From the NCBI RefSeq assembly GCF_021474425.1, contig NZ_JAKEIP010000001.1:62001-126000 (forward strand): 64,000 bases of DNA, read 5' to 3'. The translations under genes were made by a program, and so were the position numbers. The stretch comes from Streptomyces muensis. Lineage in GTDB: Bacteria > Actinomycetota > Actinomycetes > Streptomycetales > Streptomycetaceae. The notes under the pieces were generated by a model. That model was not told where the DNA came from and searched no databases. It saw nothing but the letters and a program-made list of their open reading frames with translations. Shown one piece after another: positions 18,770-26,723 of the stretch (position 1 is its first letter; the number at the start of each line of letters is the position of its first letter).

Positions 18770-20130
18770 CGACGCCCGCGGGGGCGGGGGTCGCGGAGCG
18801 GTTGACGTCGTTCGTCGCGGCGCTGCGCGCGCACGGCGTCCGGATCGGCACCGGCGAGACGGTGGACGCGGCCCAGGCGGTCGAGGCGCTCGGCCTCGCG
18901 GACCGGGAGCTGCTGCGCGAAGGGCTGGCGGCGACGCTGTTGCACGGTCCTGGTCAACGGACGGTGTTCGACCCGGTCTTCGACCTGTATTTCCCGCGCG
19001 GCGTGGGCGGACCGGAGCAGCGGGGCGCGGGCCGGGAGGAGCTGCGCCACCGGCTCGCGGACGCCCTGAGCGCCGACGACCGGGCGATGATGGCGCGGCT
19101 GGCGGTCGAGGCCGTCGACGGTTTCGGGGGGTACGGGTCCTCGCCGGAGTCGGACGGCTGGTCGTCGTACCAGACGCTCGAACGGCTGCGTCCGCAGACC
19201 CTGTTCGCCCGTGTCCGCGACAACGTCCGGGGGCAGGGCGGCAGTTCGGGGTTCACCGACCGGCTGCTGGAGGACGAGATCCGGGGGCGTATCGAGGCGT
19301 TCCGGGCGCTGGTGGCCGCGGAGGCGCGGCGGCGGGTGGCCGAGCGGCGGGGCCGGGACGAGATCGCCCGGCGCGCGGTGACCCCGACCGCCGACCGGCT
19401 GGACTTCCTGTTCGCCGGGAAGGCCCAACTGGCCGAGCTGCGCAGGACGGTTCAGCCGCTCGCCCGCAAGCTGGCGACCCGGCTCGCGGCCCGTCGCCGC
19501 CGTGCCTCCCGCGGGTCGATCGATCTACGGCGGACCCTGCGCGGGTCGCTGTCGACGGGCGGGGTGCCGATGAAACCGGTGCTGCGCCGACGCCGTCCCG
19601 TCCGCCCCGAACTGGTGCTGCTGTGCGATGTGTCGGGCTCGGTGTCCGGGTTCTCGGACTTCACGATGCTGCTGGTGCAGGCGCTGCACGACCAGTTCAG
19701 CAAGGTGCGGGTGTTCGCCTTCGTCAACCGCATCGACGAGGTGACCGGGCTGCTCGAACACGGCACCGCCGATCCGGAGGGCCTCGGCGCCCGGATCGAG
19801 GCGGAGTCCACGCTGACGGGCTATCACGGCAGCAGCGACTACGGCATGGCGCTGGGCGAGTTCGCCGAGCGCTACGGCGACGCGGTCGGCCCGCGCACGA
19901 CCGTGTTCGTCCTCGGCGACGCCCGTACCAACATGAGCGACCCGAACCTGCCCGCCCTGCGGCAGATCGCCGAACAGGCCCGCCGGACCTACTGGCTGAA
20001 CCCGGAGCAGCGCTCCCGTTGGGGCACGGGCGACTCCGCGGCGCCCGACTACGCCGGGCTGGTCGAGATGCACGAGTGCCGCACGGCCCGGCAGCTCAGC
20101 GCGCTGGTGGCGCGGCTGTTGCCCGTCTGA
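18766..20130 (+). CDS. CoxE-like VWA domain protein
   Basis: This 454-residue protein has a von Willebrand A domain in the C-terminal half. Its MIDAS motif begins CDVSGSVSGFS, followed by the threonine-bearing STLTGYHGSSDYG and the FVLGDARTN strand. The N-terminal 230 residues are Arg-rich and helical, typical of CoxE-like partners of MoxR ATPases. The GTG at 18766 overlaps the ATPase stop codon. No carbon monoxide dehydrogenase or other obvious client is encoded nearby, so the complex matured or remodelled by this pair is unknown. Confidence 0.83.
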   Translation: MTTPAGAGVAERLTSFVAALRAHGVRIGTGETVDAAQAVEALGLADRELLREGLAATLLHGPGQRTVFDPVFDLYFPRGVGGPEQRGAGREELRHRLADALSADDRAMMARLAVEAVDGFGGYGSSPESDGWSSYQTLERLRPQTLFARVRDNVRGQGGSSGFTDRLLEDEIRGRIEAFRALVAAEARRRVAERRGRDEIARRAVTPTADRLDFLFAGKAQLAELRRTVQPLARKLATRLAARRRRASRGSIDLRRTLRGSLSTGGVPMKPVLRRRRPVRPELVLLCDVSGSVSGFSDFTMLLVQALHDQFSKVRVFAFVNRIDEVTGLLEHGTADPEGLGARIEAESTLTGYHGSSDYGMALGEFAERYGDAVGPRTTVFVLGDARTNMSDPNLPALRQIAEQARRTYWLNPEQRSRWGTGDSAAPDYAGLVEMHECRTARQLSALVARLLPV

Positions 20131-20267
20131 CTCGGGGGCAGTCATCTCCGGGGCGACGGAGCCCTCAGGGCAAGGCCAGGGCCGGACCCCGGAGAAAATC
20201 AGGGTTCGTCCCGGATGGTCGGCACGGGCCGGATTTCCTACGCTCGGCGAGAGCGGAGGGGGATCCC

Positions 20268-21242
20268 ATGAAGGCAGTGGTTCAGGATCGGTACGGCTCG
20301 GCGGACGTCCTGGAGTTCCGGGACGTCGATCGGCCGGTGCCGGCGGCCGACGAGGTGCTGGTGCGGGTGCACGCGGCCTCGGTCAACGCCTACGACTGGC
20401 ATCTCATGCACGGCGACCCGCTGATCGGCCGCGCCATGATGGGGTTCCGCAGGCCCAAGGCGCCCGTGCGGGGCCGGGACTTCGCGGGTCTGGTGGAGGC
20501 GGTGGGCTCCGGGGTCACGGGGATCGAGCCCGGTGACGAGGTGTACGGCGAGGCCGACGGCGCGTTCGCGGAGTACGTGTGTGCCAAGGACGGCATGGTG
20601 GGCCCGAAGCCTGCCAACCTGACCTTCGAGCAGGCGGCCGCGATACCCCTGGCCGGGAACACCGCGCTGATCGGCCTGCGGGACGTGGCCCGGGTGCGCG
20701 GCGGCCAGACGGTCCTGGTCAACGGCGCGTCGGGCGGGGTGGGCACGTTCGCCGTGCAGCTCGCCAAGGCCTACGGCGCGCAGGTGACCGCGGTGTGCAG
20801 CACGCGGAACGTGGACCTGGTCCGCTCCCTCGGGGCGGACCAGGTCATTGACTACAAGGCGGCGGACTTCACCCGCGGCGGCCGCCGGTACGACGTCGTG
20901 CTGGACCTGGTCGGCAACCACTCACTGGCCGCTTTCCGCCGCGCGCTCACGCCCACCGGCACCCTCGTGCTCTCCGGTGGCGGCGTGTACGAGGGCGGCA
21001 GTGTCGTCGGACCGATGGGGCTCTTCTTCAGGAGGCGGCTGGCGGCGCCCTTCGCCCGTCAGCGGCTGCTCGAACTCCCGGCCCGGCAGACCAGGGCGAA
21101 CCTCGCGGCGCTGCGCGAACTCGCCGAGTCCGGGAAGATCACCCCGGTCGTCGAGCGCACGTATCCCCTGAGCGAGGCGGCCGAGGCGATCCGGTACGTG
21201 GAGGTGGAGCACGCGCGCGCGAAGGTCGTCGTCACGGTGTGA
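20268..21242 (+). CDS. NAD(P)-dependent quinone oxidoreductase-like MDR protein
   Basis: This 324-residue medium-chain dehydrogenase/reductase is of the zinc-independent quinone oxidoreductase type. It has GRDFAGLVEAVGSGV, the nucleotide-binding VLVNGASGGVGTFAVQLAK and the later DVVLDLVGN strand. The structural zinc cysteine set is absent. The start MKAVVQDRYGS at 20268 follows GGAGGGG. It stands alone and faces the cupin gene. The natural substrate cannot be read from the sequence. Confidence 0.83.
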   Translation: MKAVVQDRYGSADVLEFRDVDRPVPAADEVLVRVHAASVNAYDWHLMHGDPLIGRAMMGFRRPKAPVRGRDFAGLVEAVGSGVTGIEPGDEVYGEADGAFAEYVCAKDGMVGPKPANLTFEQAAAIPLAGNTALIGLRDVARVRGGQTVLVNGASGGVGTFAVQLAKAYGAQVTAVCSTRNVDLVRSLGADQVIDYKAADFTRGGRRYDVVLDLVGNHSLAAFRRALTPTGTLVLSGGGVYEGGSVVGPMGLFFRRRLAAPFARQRLLELPARQTRANLAALRELAESGKITPVVERTYPLSEAAEAIRYVEVEHARAKVVVTV

Positions 21243-21245
21243 GGT

Positions 21246-21261
21246 GCCGGCGCGGGCCGGC
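21246..21261. terminator. Small bidirectional hairpin
   Basis: GCCGGC, a 4-nt loop GCGG and GCCGGC lie between the convergent MDR and cupin genes. The stem is short, so confidence is low. Confidence 0.3.
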
Positions 21262-21266
21262 CCGGG

Positions 21267-21629
21267 CTAGTCGTTCTTCTTCGCGAACTCCCTCGCCGTC
21301 TGCCCCTGGAAGTCACAGACCACGACCGGCTCGTCGCCCAGGACCCAGGCGTCGTGTCCGGGCGAGACGACGAAGACGTCGCCGGGGCCGACCTCGCTCT
21401 CACCGCCGTCGTCCATGCGGATGCGCATACGGCCTCGGAGTACATAACCGTTGTGGTGCATCTGGCAGGTGTCCGTGCCCGCGATCGGGGCCACGTCCTG
21501 AGTCCAGCGCCAGCCGGGCTCGAAGGTTGCCACGGCGAAGTCGAGATCCGACATGTGGACGGCTTCCATGTGGCCGTGGGGGAAATCACGCCGCTCGTCC
21601 GGCTTGTCGAGCGTCTTCACTTCCAACAT
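21267..21629 (-). CDS. Cupin-domain protein
   Basis: This 120-residue single-domain cupin has the conserved turn and metal-ligand positions CQMHHNGYVLRGRMRI and GPGDVFVVSPGHDAW. The N-terminus MLEVKTLDKPDERRDFPHG is hydrophilic with no signal. Small cupins of this sort bind metals or small ligands and may be enzymes or sensors; the sequence does not decide. It follows the dehydratase gene by 158 nt in the same direction but need not be in its operon. Confidence 0.75.
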   Translation of the reverse strand: MLEVKTLDKPDERRDFPHGHMEAVHMSDLDFAVATFEPGWRWTQDVAPIAGTDTCQMHHNGYVLRGRMRIRMDDGGESEVGPGDVFVVSPGHDAWVLGDEPVVVCDFQGQTAREFAKKND

Positions 21630-21787
21630 GACGCGCTCCCTTCCGGCCGCGCCTCGGCGCGGCCGGGGGGCCGGTCGCCCCGGCGGCCCTGGACACCGCC
21701 GTCGGTGGCCGGTCTCCTCCTACTCAATCGTCCGCCCGTCCACCCGGGGCCGCCAACCGAGGGACACGCGCTGGCGAGAACCGGTCC

Positions 21788-22765
21788 TCAGTCCCGCTTC
21801 CCGCAGAGCTCGGCGAAGCGCTCCGCGTCGATGTTGCCGCCGGAGACGATCACACCGACGCGGCGCGGCAGCGTGCCCGCGCGGCCGGTGAGCAGGGCGG
21901 CCAACGGGGTGGCGCCGCTCGGCTCCACGACGATCTTCAGGCGTTCGAAGGCGAACCGCATCGCGTCCCGGATCTCGTCGTCGCTCACGAGCGCGATCTC
22001 GTCGACGAGCCTCTGGTTCACGGAGAACGTCAGCTCCCCCGGCGTGTGCAGGGCCTGTCCGTCGGCGATGGTGTGCGGCACCGGGATGCTGACGCGCCGC
22101 CCCGCCTCCAGGGACCGCTTGGTGTCGTCCCCGGCCTCCGGTTCGACGCCGATCACCCGGATGCCCGGGTGCAGCCCCTTGGCCACCGTGGCGGTCCCGG
22201 CGATGAGCCCGCCACCGCCGACCGGCGCCAGCACCGCCCCCAACTCCCCCGTCTCTTCGAGGAGTTCCAGGGCGGCCGTGCCCTGCCCGGCCATGATGTG
22301 CGGGTGCTCGTAGGGCGGGATGACGGTGAGGCCGCGCTCGGCGGCCAGGGCCTCGGCGATGGCGACACGGTCGCCGGTGTAGCGGTCGTAGGTGACGATC
22401 TCGGCGCCGTAGCCGTAGGTGGCCGCCCGCTTCGACGGCGGGGCGTCCTCCGGCATGACGATCACCGCGGTGGTGCCGAGTTCGCGGGCGGCCAGGGCGA
22501 CCGCCTGGGCGTGGTTCCCGGACGAGTAGGCGGCGATACCGCGGGCGAGCTGCTCCGGGGTGAGACGGGAGGCCGCGTTGTAGGCGCCGCGGAACTTGAA
22601 GGCGCCCACGCGCTGGAAGTTCTCGCACTTGAGGTGGACCTCGGCGCCGACGAGGGCGTCGAGCGTGCGTGAGCGCAGCACCGGGGTGCGGTGGGCGACG
22701 CCCTTGAGCCGTGCGGCGGCGTCGCGGACGTCGTCGAGGGTGACCGGTGGGGTGGTGGTCGTCAC
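21788..22765 (-). CDS. Threonine/serine ammonia-lyase (PLP-dependent, catabolic type)
   Basis: This 325-residue fold-type II PLP enzyme has the lysine motif ENFQRVGAFKFRGAYNA, SSGNHAQAVA and the phosphate-binding APVGGGGLIAG loop. It lacks the C-terminal ACT regulatory domains of biosynthetic IlvA, so a catabolic threonine/serine dehydratase (or serine racemase-like enzyme) is likely. The GTG at 22765 has GGAGG 6 nt upstream and overlaps the TGA of the preceding regulator gene. This coupling suggests the regulator senses the enzyme's substrate or a related amino acid. Confidence 0.85.
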   Translation of the reverse strand: MTTTTPPVTLDDVRDAAARLKGVAHRTPVLRSRTLDALVGAEVHLKCENFQRVGAFKFRGAYNAASRLTPEQLARGIAAYSSGNHAQAVALAARELGTTAVIVMPEDAPPSKRAATYGYGAEIVTYDRYTGDRVAIAEALAAERGLTVIPPYEHPHIMAGQGTAALELLEETGELGAVLAPVGGGGLIAGTATVAKGLHPGIRVIGVEPEAGDDTKRSLEAGRRVSIPVPHTIADGQALHTPGELTFSVNQRLVDEIALVSDDEIRDAMRFAFERLKIVVEPSGATPLAALLTGRAGTLPRRVGVIVSGGNIDAERFAELCGKRD

Positions 22766-23520
22766 GCGTGTCCTCCAGGGGGTGTCGTGTCGGTCGCGGC
22801 CTCGCTCGCCGCCGTCCCGTCCGCCGCCAACCTGTTCGTCGCCGTGCCGGTCTCGGCGCGTGCCTGGGACAGATAGCTGTAGGCGGACGCGCGGGAGATG
22901 CCGAGCCGTGCCGCGACCTGCTCGATCGCGCGGCGCACGGCGAACACGCCCCGCTGGTCCAGGCCGCGGAACAGCTCCAGGCGCTGGGCGCGGTCGAGCG
23001 CCGCCCAGCTCCCGTTCTGCCGGAGCTGGTGGGCGTCGAGGATGGCGTCGACGACGGAGTCGATGTCGTTGCCGAAGGTGGTGACCGGCACGTTGGCGCT
23101 GCCGCTGGTTCCGGGAGGGCCGACGCCGGCGAGGGCGGCGAGCAGGGTGTGAGCGTCGTTGAGGGCGGTGACGTCCAGGTTCACGCAGAGGGCGCCGAAC
23201 ACGGTGCCCGTGGAGTCCCTCAGCACCATGGTGGACGCCTTGACCAGTCGGCCGTCGCGGGTTCTGGTGACGTAGTTCAGCTCGTCGTCCGCGTCGTCGC
23301 CGCGCGCGACGATCCGCATGCCGATCTCGCTCATCGCGCCGCCCACGGTGCGGCCGGTCACCGAGCCGGCCACGGCGACGACGGACTCGTCCGGGCGCCG
23401 GTAGTCGTGCAGGACCACCTCGCACATCGGGCCGAACGTGGCCGCGAGTCCGTCGACGACGGGTCTGAGAGCGGCGACGATTGCGTCCCGCTCGGCTTGC
23501 AGGGGCTGCTCGGTCGTCAT
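22762..23520 (-). CDS. YheO/DauR-like transcriptional regulator
   Basis: This 252-residue protein has an N-terminal YheO-like PAS domain (about residues 10-125, with MCEVVLHDY, GRTVGGAMSEIGMR and GALCVNLDVTAL) and a C-terminal helix-turn-helix with VRRAIEQVAARLGISRASAYSYL. AGGAG lies 6 nt before the ATG at 23520. It is translationally coupled (GTGA) to the dehydratase gene. The family includes DauR, which responds to arginine-derived ligands. Two similar palindromes upstream could be its own operators. Confidence 0.82.
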   Translation of the reverse strand: MTTEQPLQAERDAIVAALRPVVDGLAATFGPMCEVVLHDYRRPDESVVAVAGSVTGRTVGGAMSEIGMRIVARGDDADDELNYVTRTRDGRLVKASTMVLRDSTGTVFGALCVNLDVTALNDAHTLLAALAGVGPPGTSGSANVPVTTFGNDIDSVVDAILDAHQLRQNGSWAALDRAQRLELFRGLDQRGVFAVRRAIEQVAARLGISRASAYSYLSQARAETGTATNRLAADGTAASEAATDTTPPGGHA

Positions 23521-23559
23521 CGCCTGCTCCTGTTCGCGCTGGTTCACCTGCCCACGTTT

Positions 23560-23594
23560 TAGACTACACGTCCAGAATCTGTACTGACAGTCCA
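23560..23594. promoter_or_regulatory. Two tandem 15-bp palindromes 20 bp apart
   Basis: TAGACTACACGTCCA (23560-23574) and TGTACTGACAGTCCA (23580-23594) are imperfect palindromes with a common TrkAC..GTCyA pattern. Their centres are 20 bp apart, about two helical turns, on one face of DNA. They lie 40-75 bp upstream of the YheO-like regulator gene. Autoregulation by that protein as a dimer of dimers is a plausible reading. Confidence 0.5.
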
Positions 23595-23626
23595 ATCGGT
23601 TCGAGGGTTCATCGGTTGGATCCAGG

Positions 23627-23669
23627 CTGCGGGTCGTCGTGGGCCGGTCGCGCAGTTCCCCGCGCCCCT
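23627..23669. repeat. Dispersed extragenic repeat, copy 2
   Basis: CTGCGGG, GTCGTGGG, GGTCGCGC and CCCCGCGCCCCT occur in the same order as in the copy at 7213-7282, with shorter spacing. It sits in the divergent region between the YheO regulator and the MFS transporter. Confidence 0.5.
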
Positions 23670-23707
23670 TGAGGTGGGTGCAGTCGACGCAAACTTCGGA
23701 GGCAACC

Positions 23708-23746
23708 TTGACGCGGCCGGCGATGTTACCGGTAACATCCAGCCCC
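23708..23746 (+). promoter_or_regulatory. Promoter with perfect 18-bp operator; probable leaderless transcript
   Basis: A -35 TTGACG (23708-23713) pairs with TAACAT (23733-23738). The palindrome GATGTTACCGGTAACATC (23722-23739) covers the -10 and has the central CG of LacI operators. The expected transcript start falls on or within 1-2 nt of the MFS ATG at 23747, and no Shine-Dalgarno sequence is present. The spacer is 19 nt, slightly long. Confidence 0.6.
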
Positions 23747-24919
23747 ATGACAGTGACGTCGGCACCCCCGCACCCCCGGGTCTTCAGCCCCTCCGCCGTG
23801 GTCGCCTCCTGTGTCGGCTTCGTGTTGATCGGGGTCCTGCAAGCCCTGTACGGACCGGCGATTCCGGGGTTCCGTGCGGAGTTCGGGCTGTCGCCGTCGG
23901 CTGCCGGGCTCGGGCTGAGTGCGCACTTCGTCGGTGGGGTGGCCGGTGTGCTGCTGTTCGACCGGCTCTACGGGCGGGTCGGCAACCGGCGCATCCTCGG
24001 TGCCTCGTATCTGCTGATGGCGGTCGGCGCGGCCGGGTTCGCGCTGGCGCCGAACTGGCCGGCCGCGCTGGCCATGTCCCTGCTGGCCGGGCTCGGCTTC
24101 GGGGGGATCGACTACGGACTCAACCGGCTGTTCGCCATCGGCTTCGGGCAGCGCTCGACCGCCATGCTGAACATCCTCAACGCCCACTTCGGCATCGGCG
24201 CCATCCTCGGCCCGGCCCTGATCGGCGCCGTCGGCTCCGCCCACTACCCCGCGGTCTTCCTCGGCTTCGCGCTGGCCAACCTGCCGCTCCTGCTGTGTCT
24301 GCGCGGCGTGCGCGACCGGGCGCCGCAGCCGGCCGAGGACTCCGGTGAGTCGTACGACGGGCAGGTCCTCGCCCGCAGTCTCGGCTCCGTGCTCGCCGTG
24401 TTCGTCGCCCTGTATGTGCTGCACGTCGGTATCGAGGCCGGTGTCGGCGGCTGGGAGCCGACCCATCTGGAGACCGTGGGTTACGGCGCCGGATTCGCCG
24501 CCACGGCCACGTCCGTGTACTGGCTGATGATGACCGTCGGCCGCTTCCTGGTCGCCCCGGTCGCGCTGCGCTTCTCGGCCCAGGCCATCATCACCGTCTC
24601 GTGCGCGGGCATGACGGTGTGTCTGCTGCTCGCGTCGGTGCCGGCGCTGGCCCCGTACGCGTACGCCGGTGTCGGTCTGTTCATCGCCCCGATCTTCCCG
24701 ACCGGGCTGCCCTGGCTCAACCGGGCAGCGCCACGGGCACGCAGAGCCGGAGCGCTGGTCATCGCCGCGTCCATGGTCGGCGGCGTGGTGGCCGGTCCGG
24801 CGCTGGGCAAGGCCATCGAGTGGTCCGGGATCCGTACGGTCCCGCTGCTGCTGTCCGCCGTCTCGGCGCTGTGTCTGGCCGCCACACTCTGGCTGATCCG
24901 CAGCACCCGAACACGCTGA
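23747..24919 (+). CDS. MFS transporter, probable sugar/galactoside uptake
   Basis: This 390-residue protein has about 12 hydrophobic helices and begins MTVTSAPPHPRVFSPSAVVA. The loop after helix 2 (FDRLYGRVGNRRILGA) is the usual MFS A-motif region. A central cytoplasmic loop near residues 185-205 divides two six-helix halves. It is the first gene of a likely operon with two cytoplasmic GH35 enzymes and a LacI regulator, which suggests it imports a galactoside or similar small glycoside. Substrate is inferred from context only. Confidence 0.8.
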   Translation: MTVTSAPPHPRVFSPSAVVASCVGFVLIGVLQALYGPAIPGFRAEFGLSPSAAGLGLSAHFVGGVAGVLLFDRLYGRVGNRRILGASYLLMAVGAAGFALAPNWPAALAMSLLAGLGFGGIDYGLNRLFAIGFGQRSTAMLNILNAHFGIGAILGPALIGAVGSAHYPAVFLGFALANLPLLLCLRGVRDRAPQPAEDSGESYDGQVLARSLGSVLAVFVALYVLHVGIEAGVGGWEPTHLETVGYGAGFAATATSVYWLMMTVGRFLVAPVALRFSAQAIITVSCAGMTVCLLLASVPALAPYAYAGVGLFIAPIFPTGLPWLNRAAPRARRAGALVIAASMVGGVVAGPALGKAIEWSGIRTVPLLLSAVSALCLAATLWLIRSTRTR

Positions 24920-24956
24920 ATCCGCCGCCCACCCCATAGCGAAGGGAAGTTTCCGC

Positions 24957-26723
24957 ATGTCCGCTCTGACGACGTCCCCCGACGGTTTCCTGCTGCACGG
25001 CGAGCCGTTCCGGATCATCTCCGGTGCGATGCACTACTTCCGGATCCATCCCGACCAGTGGGCGGACCGGCTGCGCAAGGCCCGGCTGATGGGGCTCAAC
25101 ACGGTGGAGACGTATGTGCCGTGGAACCTGCACCAGCCCGACCCCGACGGGCCGCTCGTCCTCGACGGGTTCCTCGATCTGCCCCGCTATCTGAGCCTGG
25201 CCCGTGACGAGGGGCTGCACGTCCTGCTGCGTCCGGGTCCGTTCATCTGCGCCGAGTGGGACGACGGCGGGCTGCCCGCGTGGCTGATCTCGGACCACGA
25301 CATCCGGCTGCGCAGCAGCGACCCCCGCTTCACCGCGGCGATCGACCGCTACCTCGACGTACTGCTGCCCCCGCTGCTGCCGCACATGGCCGCGGCGGGC
25401 GGCCCGGTGATCGCCGTACAGGTGGAGAACGAGTACGGGGCCTACGGCGACGACTCCGCCTACCTCAAGCACCTCGAACAGGCCTTCCGCTCCCGAGGCG
25501 TCGAGGAACTGCTCTTCACCTGCGACCAGGCCGACCCCGAGCACCTGGCGGCCGGTTCGCTGCCCGGCGTCCTGGCGACGGTGACCTTCGGCAGCCGGGT
25601 CGACCAGAACCTGGCGGAGCTGCGCCGGCACCAGCCCGAGGGGCCGTTGATTTGCGCGGAGTTCTGGATCGGCTGGTTCGACCACTGGGGCGGTCCCCAC
25701 CATGTGCGGGACGCGGCCGACGCCGCCGCCGACCTGGACCGGTTGCTGTCGAGCGGTGCCTCGGTCAACATCTACATGTTCCACGGCGGCACCAACTTCG
25801 GTTTCACCAACGGCGCCAACCACAAGCACGCCTACGAGCCCACGGTCACGTCCTACGACTACGACGCCGCGCTCACCGAGTGCGGCGACCCCGGCCCCAA
25901 GTACCACGCCTTCCGCGAGGTCATCGCCCGCCACGCCCCGGTCCCCGACGAGCCCGCCCCCGCGCCCGCGCCCAAACTCCCCGCCGTCACGGTCGAGTTG
26001 GACCGCCGAGCCCCGCTCCTCCCCCACGCCTCCGCCCTCGCCGAGCCGGTCCGTACCGAGGACCCGGCGACGATGAACGACCTGGGCCTGCACGCCGGTT
26101 ACGCCCTGTACCGCACGACCGTCGAAGCGGCGGGTGACGGTCTGCTGCACTTCGCGGGCGGTGTCGGCGACCGCGCCCAGGTCTTCGTCGACGGCGCCCC
26201 CGTCGGCGTACTGGAGCGCGAACGCCACGACGAGACCCTGCCCGTCCGTATCCCGCGTGCCGGCGCCACACTGGACGTCCTCGTCGAGAACATGGGCGGC
26301 GTCAACTACGGCCCCCGCATCGGCGCCCCCAAGGGCCTCCTCGGCCCGGTCACCTTCAACGGCACCCCGCTGCACGGCTGGGACTGCCACCCCCTGCCCC
26401 TGGACACCCTGGACGCGGTGCCGTTCGAGCCGTCCGACGCGAACACGGCCGCCGAACCGGCCTTCCACCACGGCACCTTCGAGGTGGCCGCCCCGGCGGA
26501 CACCTTCCTCGCGCTGCCCGGCTGGACCAAGGGCCAGGCCTGGATCAACGGCTTCCACCTCGGCCGCTACTGGAACCGCGGCCCACAGCACACGCTGTAC
26601 GTCCCGGCGCCGATCCTGCGCCCGGGCGCCAACCAGCTCGTCGTGCTGGAACTGCACGCCACCACCGGCACCCGCGCCCACCTCACCGACACCGCCGACC
26701 TCGGACCGGAGAACACCTGGTGA
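24957..26723 (+). CDS. GH35 beta-galactosidase, cytoplasmic
   Basis: This 588-residue protein has the GH35 barrel start GEPFRIISGAMHYFRIHP, the acid/base glutamate in VENEYGAYG, and the nucleophile glutamate in CAEFWIGWFDHWG. C-terminal beta-sandwich domains include the galactose-binding segment HLGRYWNRGPQ. No signal peptide is present, so the substrate must be imported, presumably by the MFS protein encoded 37 nt upstream. GAAGGGAAG precedes the ATG. The stop overlaps the GTG of the next GH35 gene. Confidence 0.9.
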   Translation: MSALTTSPDGFLLHGEPFRIISGAMHYFRIHPDQWADRLRKARLMGLNTVETYVPWNLHQPDPDGPLVLDGFLDLPRYLSLARDEGLHVLLRPGPFICAEWDDGGLPAWLISDHDIRLRSSDPRFTAAIDRYLDVLLPPLLPHMAAAGGPVIAVQVENEYGAYGDDSAYLKHLEQAFRSRGVEELLFTCDQADPEHLAAGSLPGVLATVTFGSRVDQNLAELRRHQPEGPLICAEFWIGWFDHWGGPHHVRDAADAAADLDRLLSSGASVNIYMFHGGTNFGFTNGANHKHAYEPTVTSYDYDAALTECGDPGPKYHAFREVIARHAPVPDEPAPAPAPKLPAVTVELDRRAPLLPHASALAEPVRTEDPATMNDLGLHAGYALYRTTVEAAGDGLLHFAGGVGDRAQVFVDGAPVGVLERERHDETLPVRIPRAGATLDVLVENMGGVNYGPRIGAPKGLLGPVTFNGTPLHGWDCHPLPLDTLDAVPFEPSDANTAAEPAFHHGTFEVAAPADTFLALPGWTKGQAWINGFHLGRYWNRGPQHTLYVPAPILRPGANQLVVLELHATTGTRAHLTDTADLGPENTW

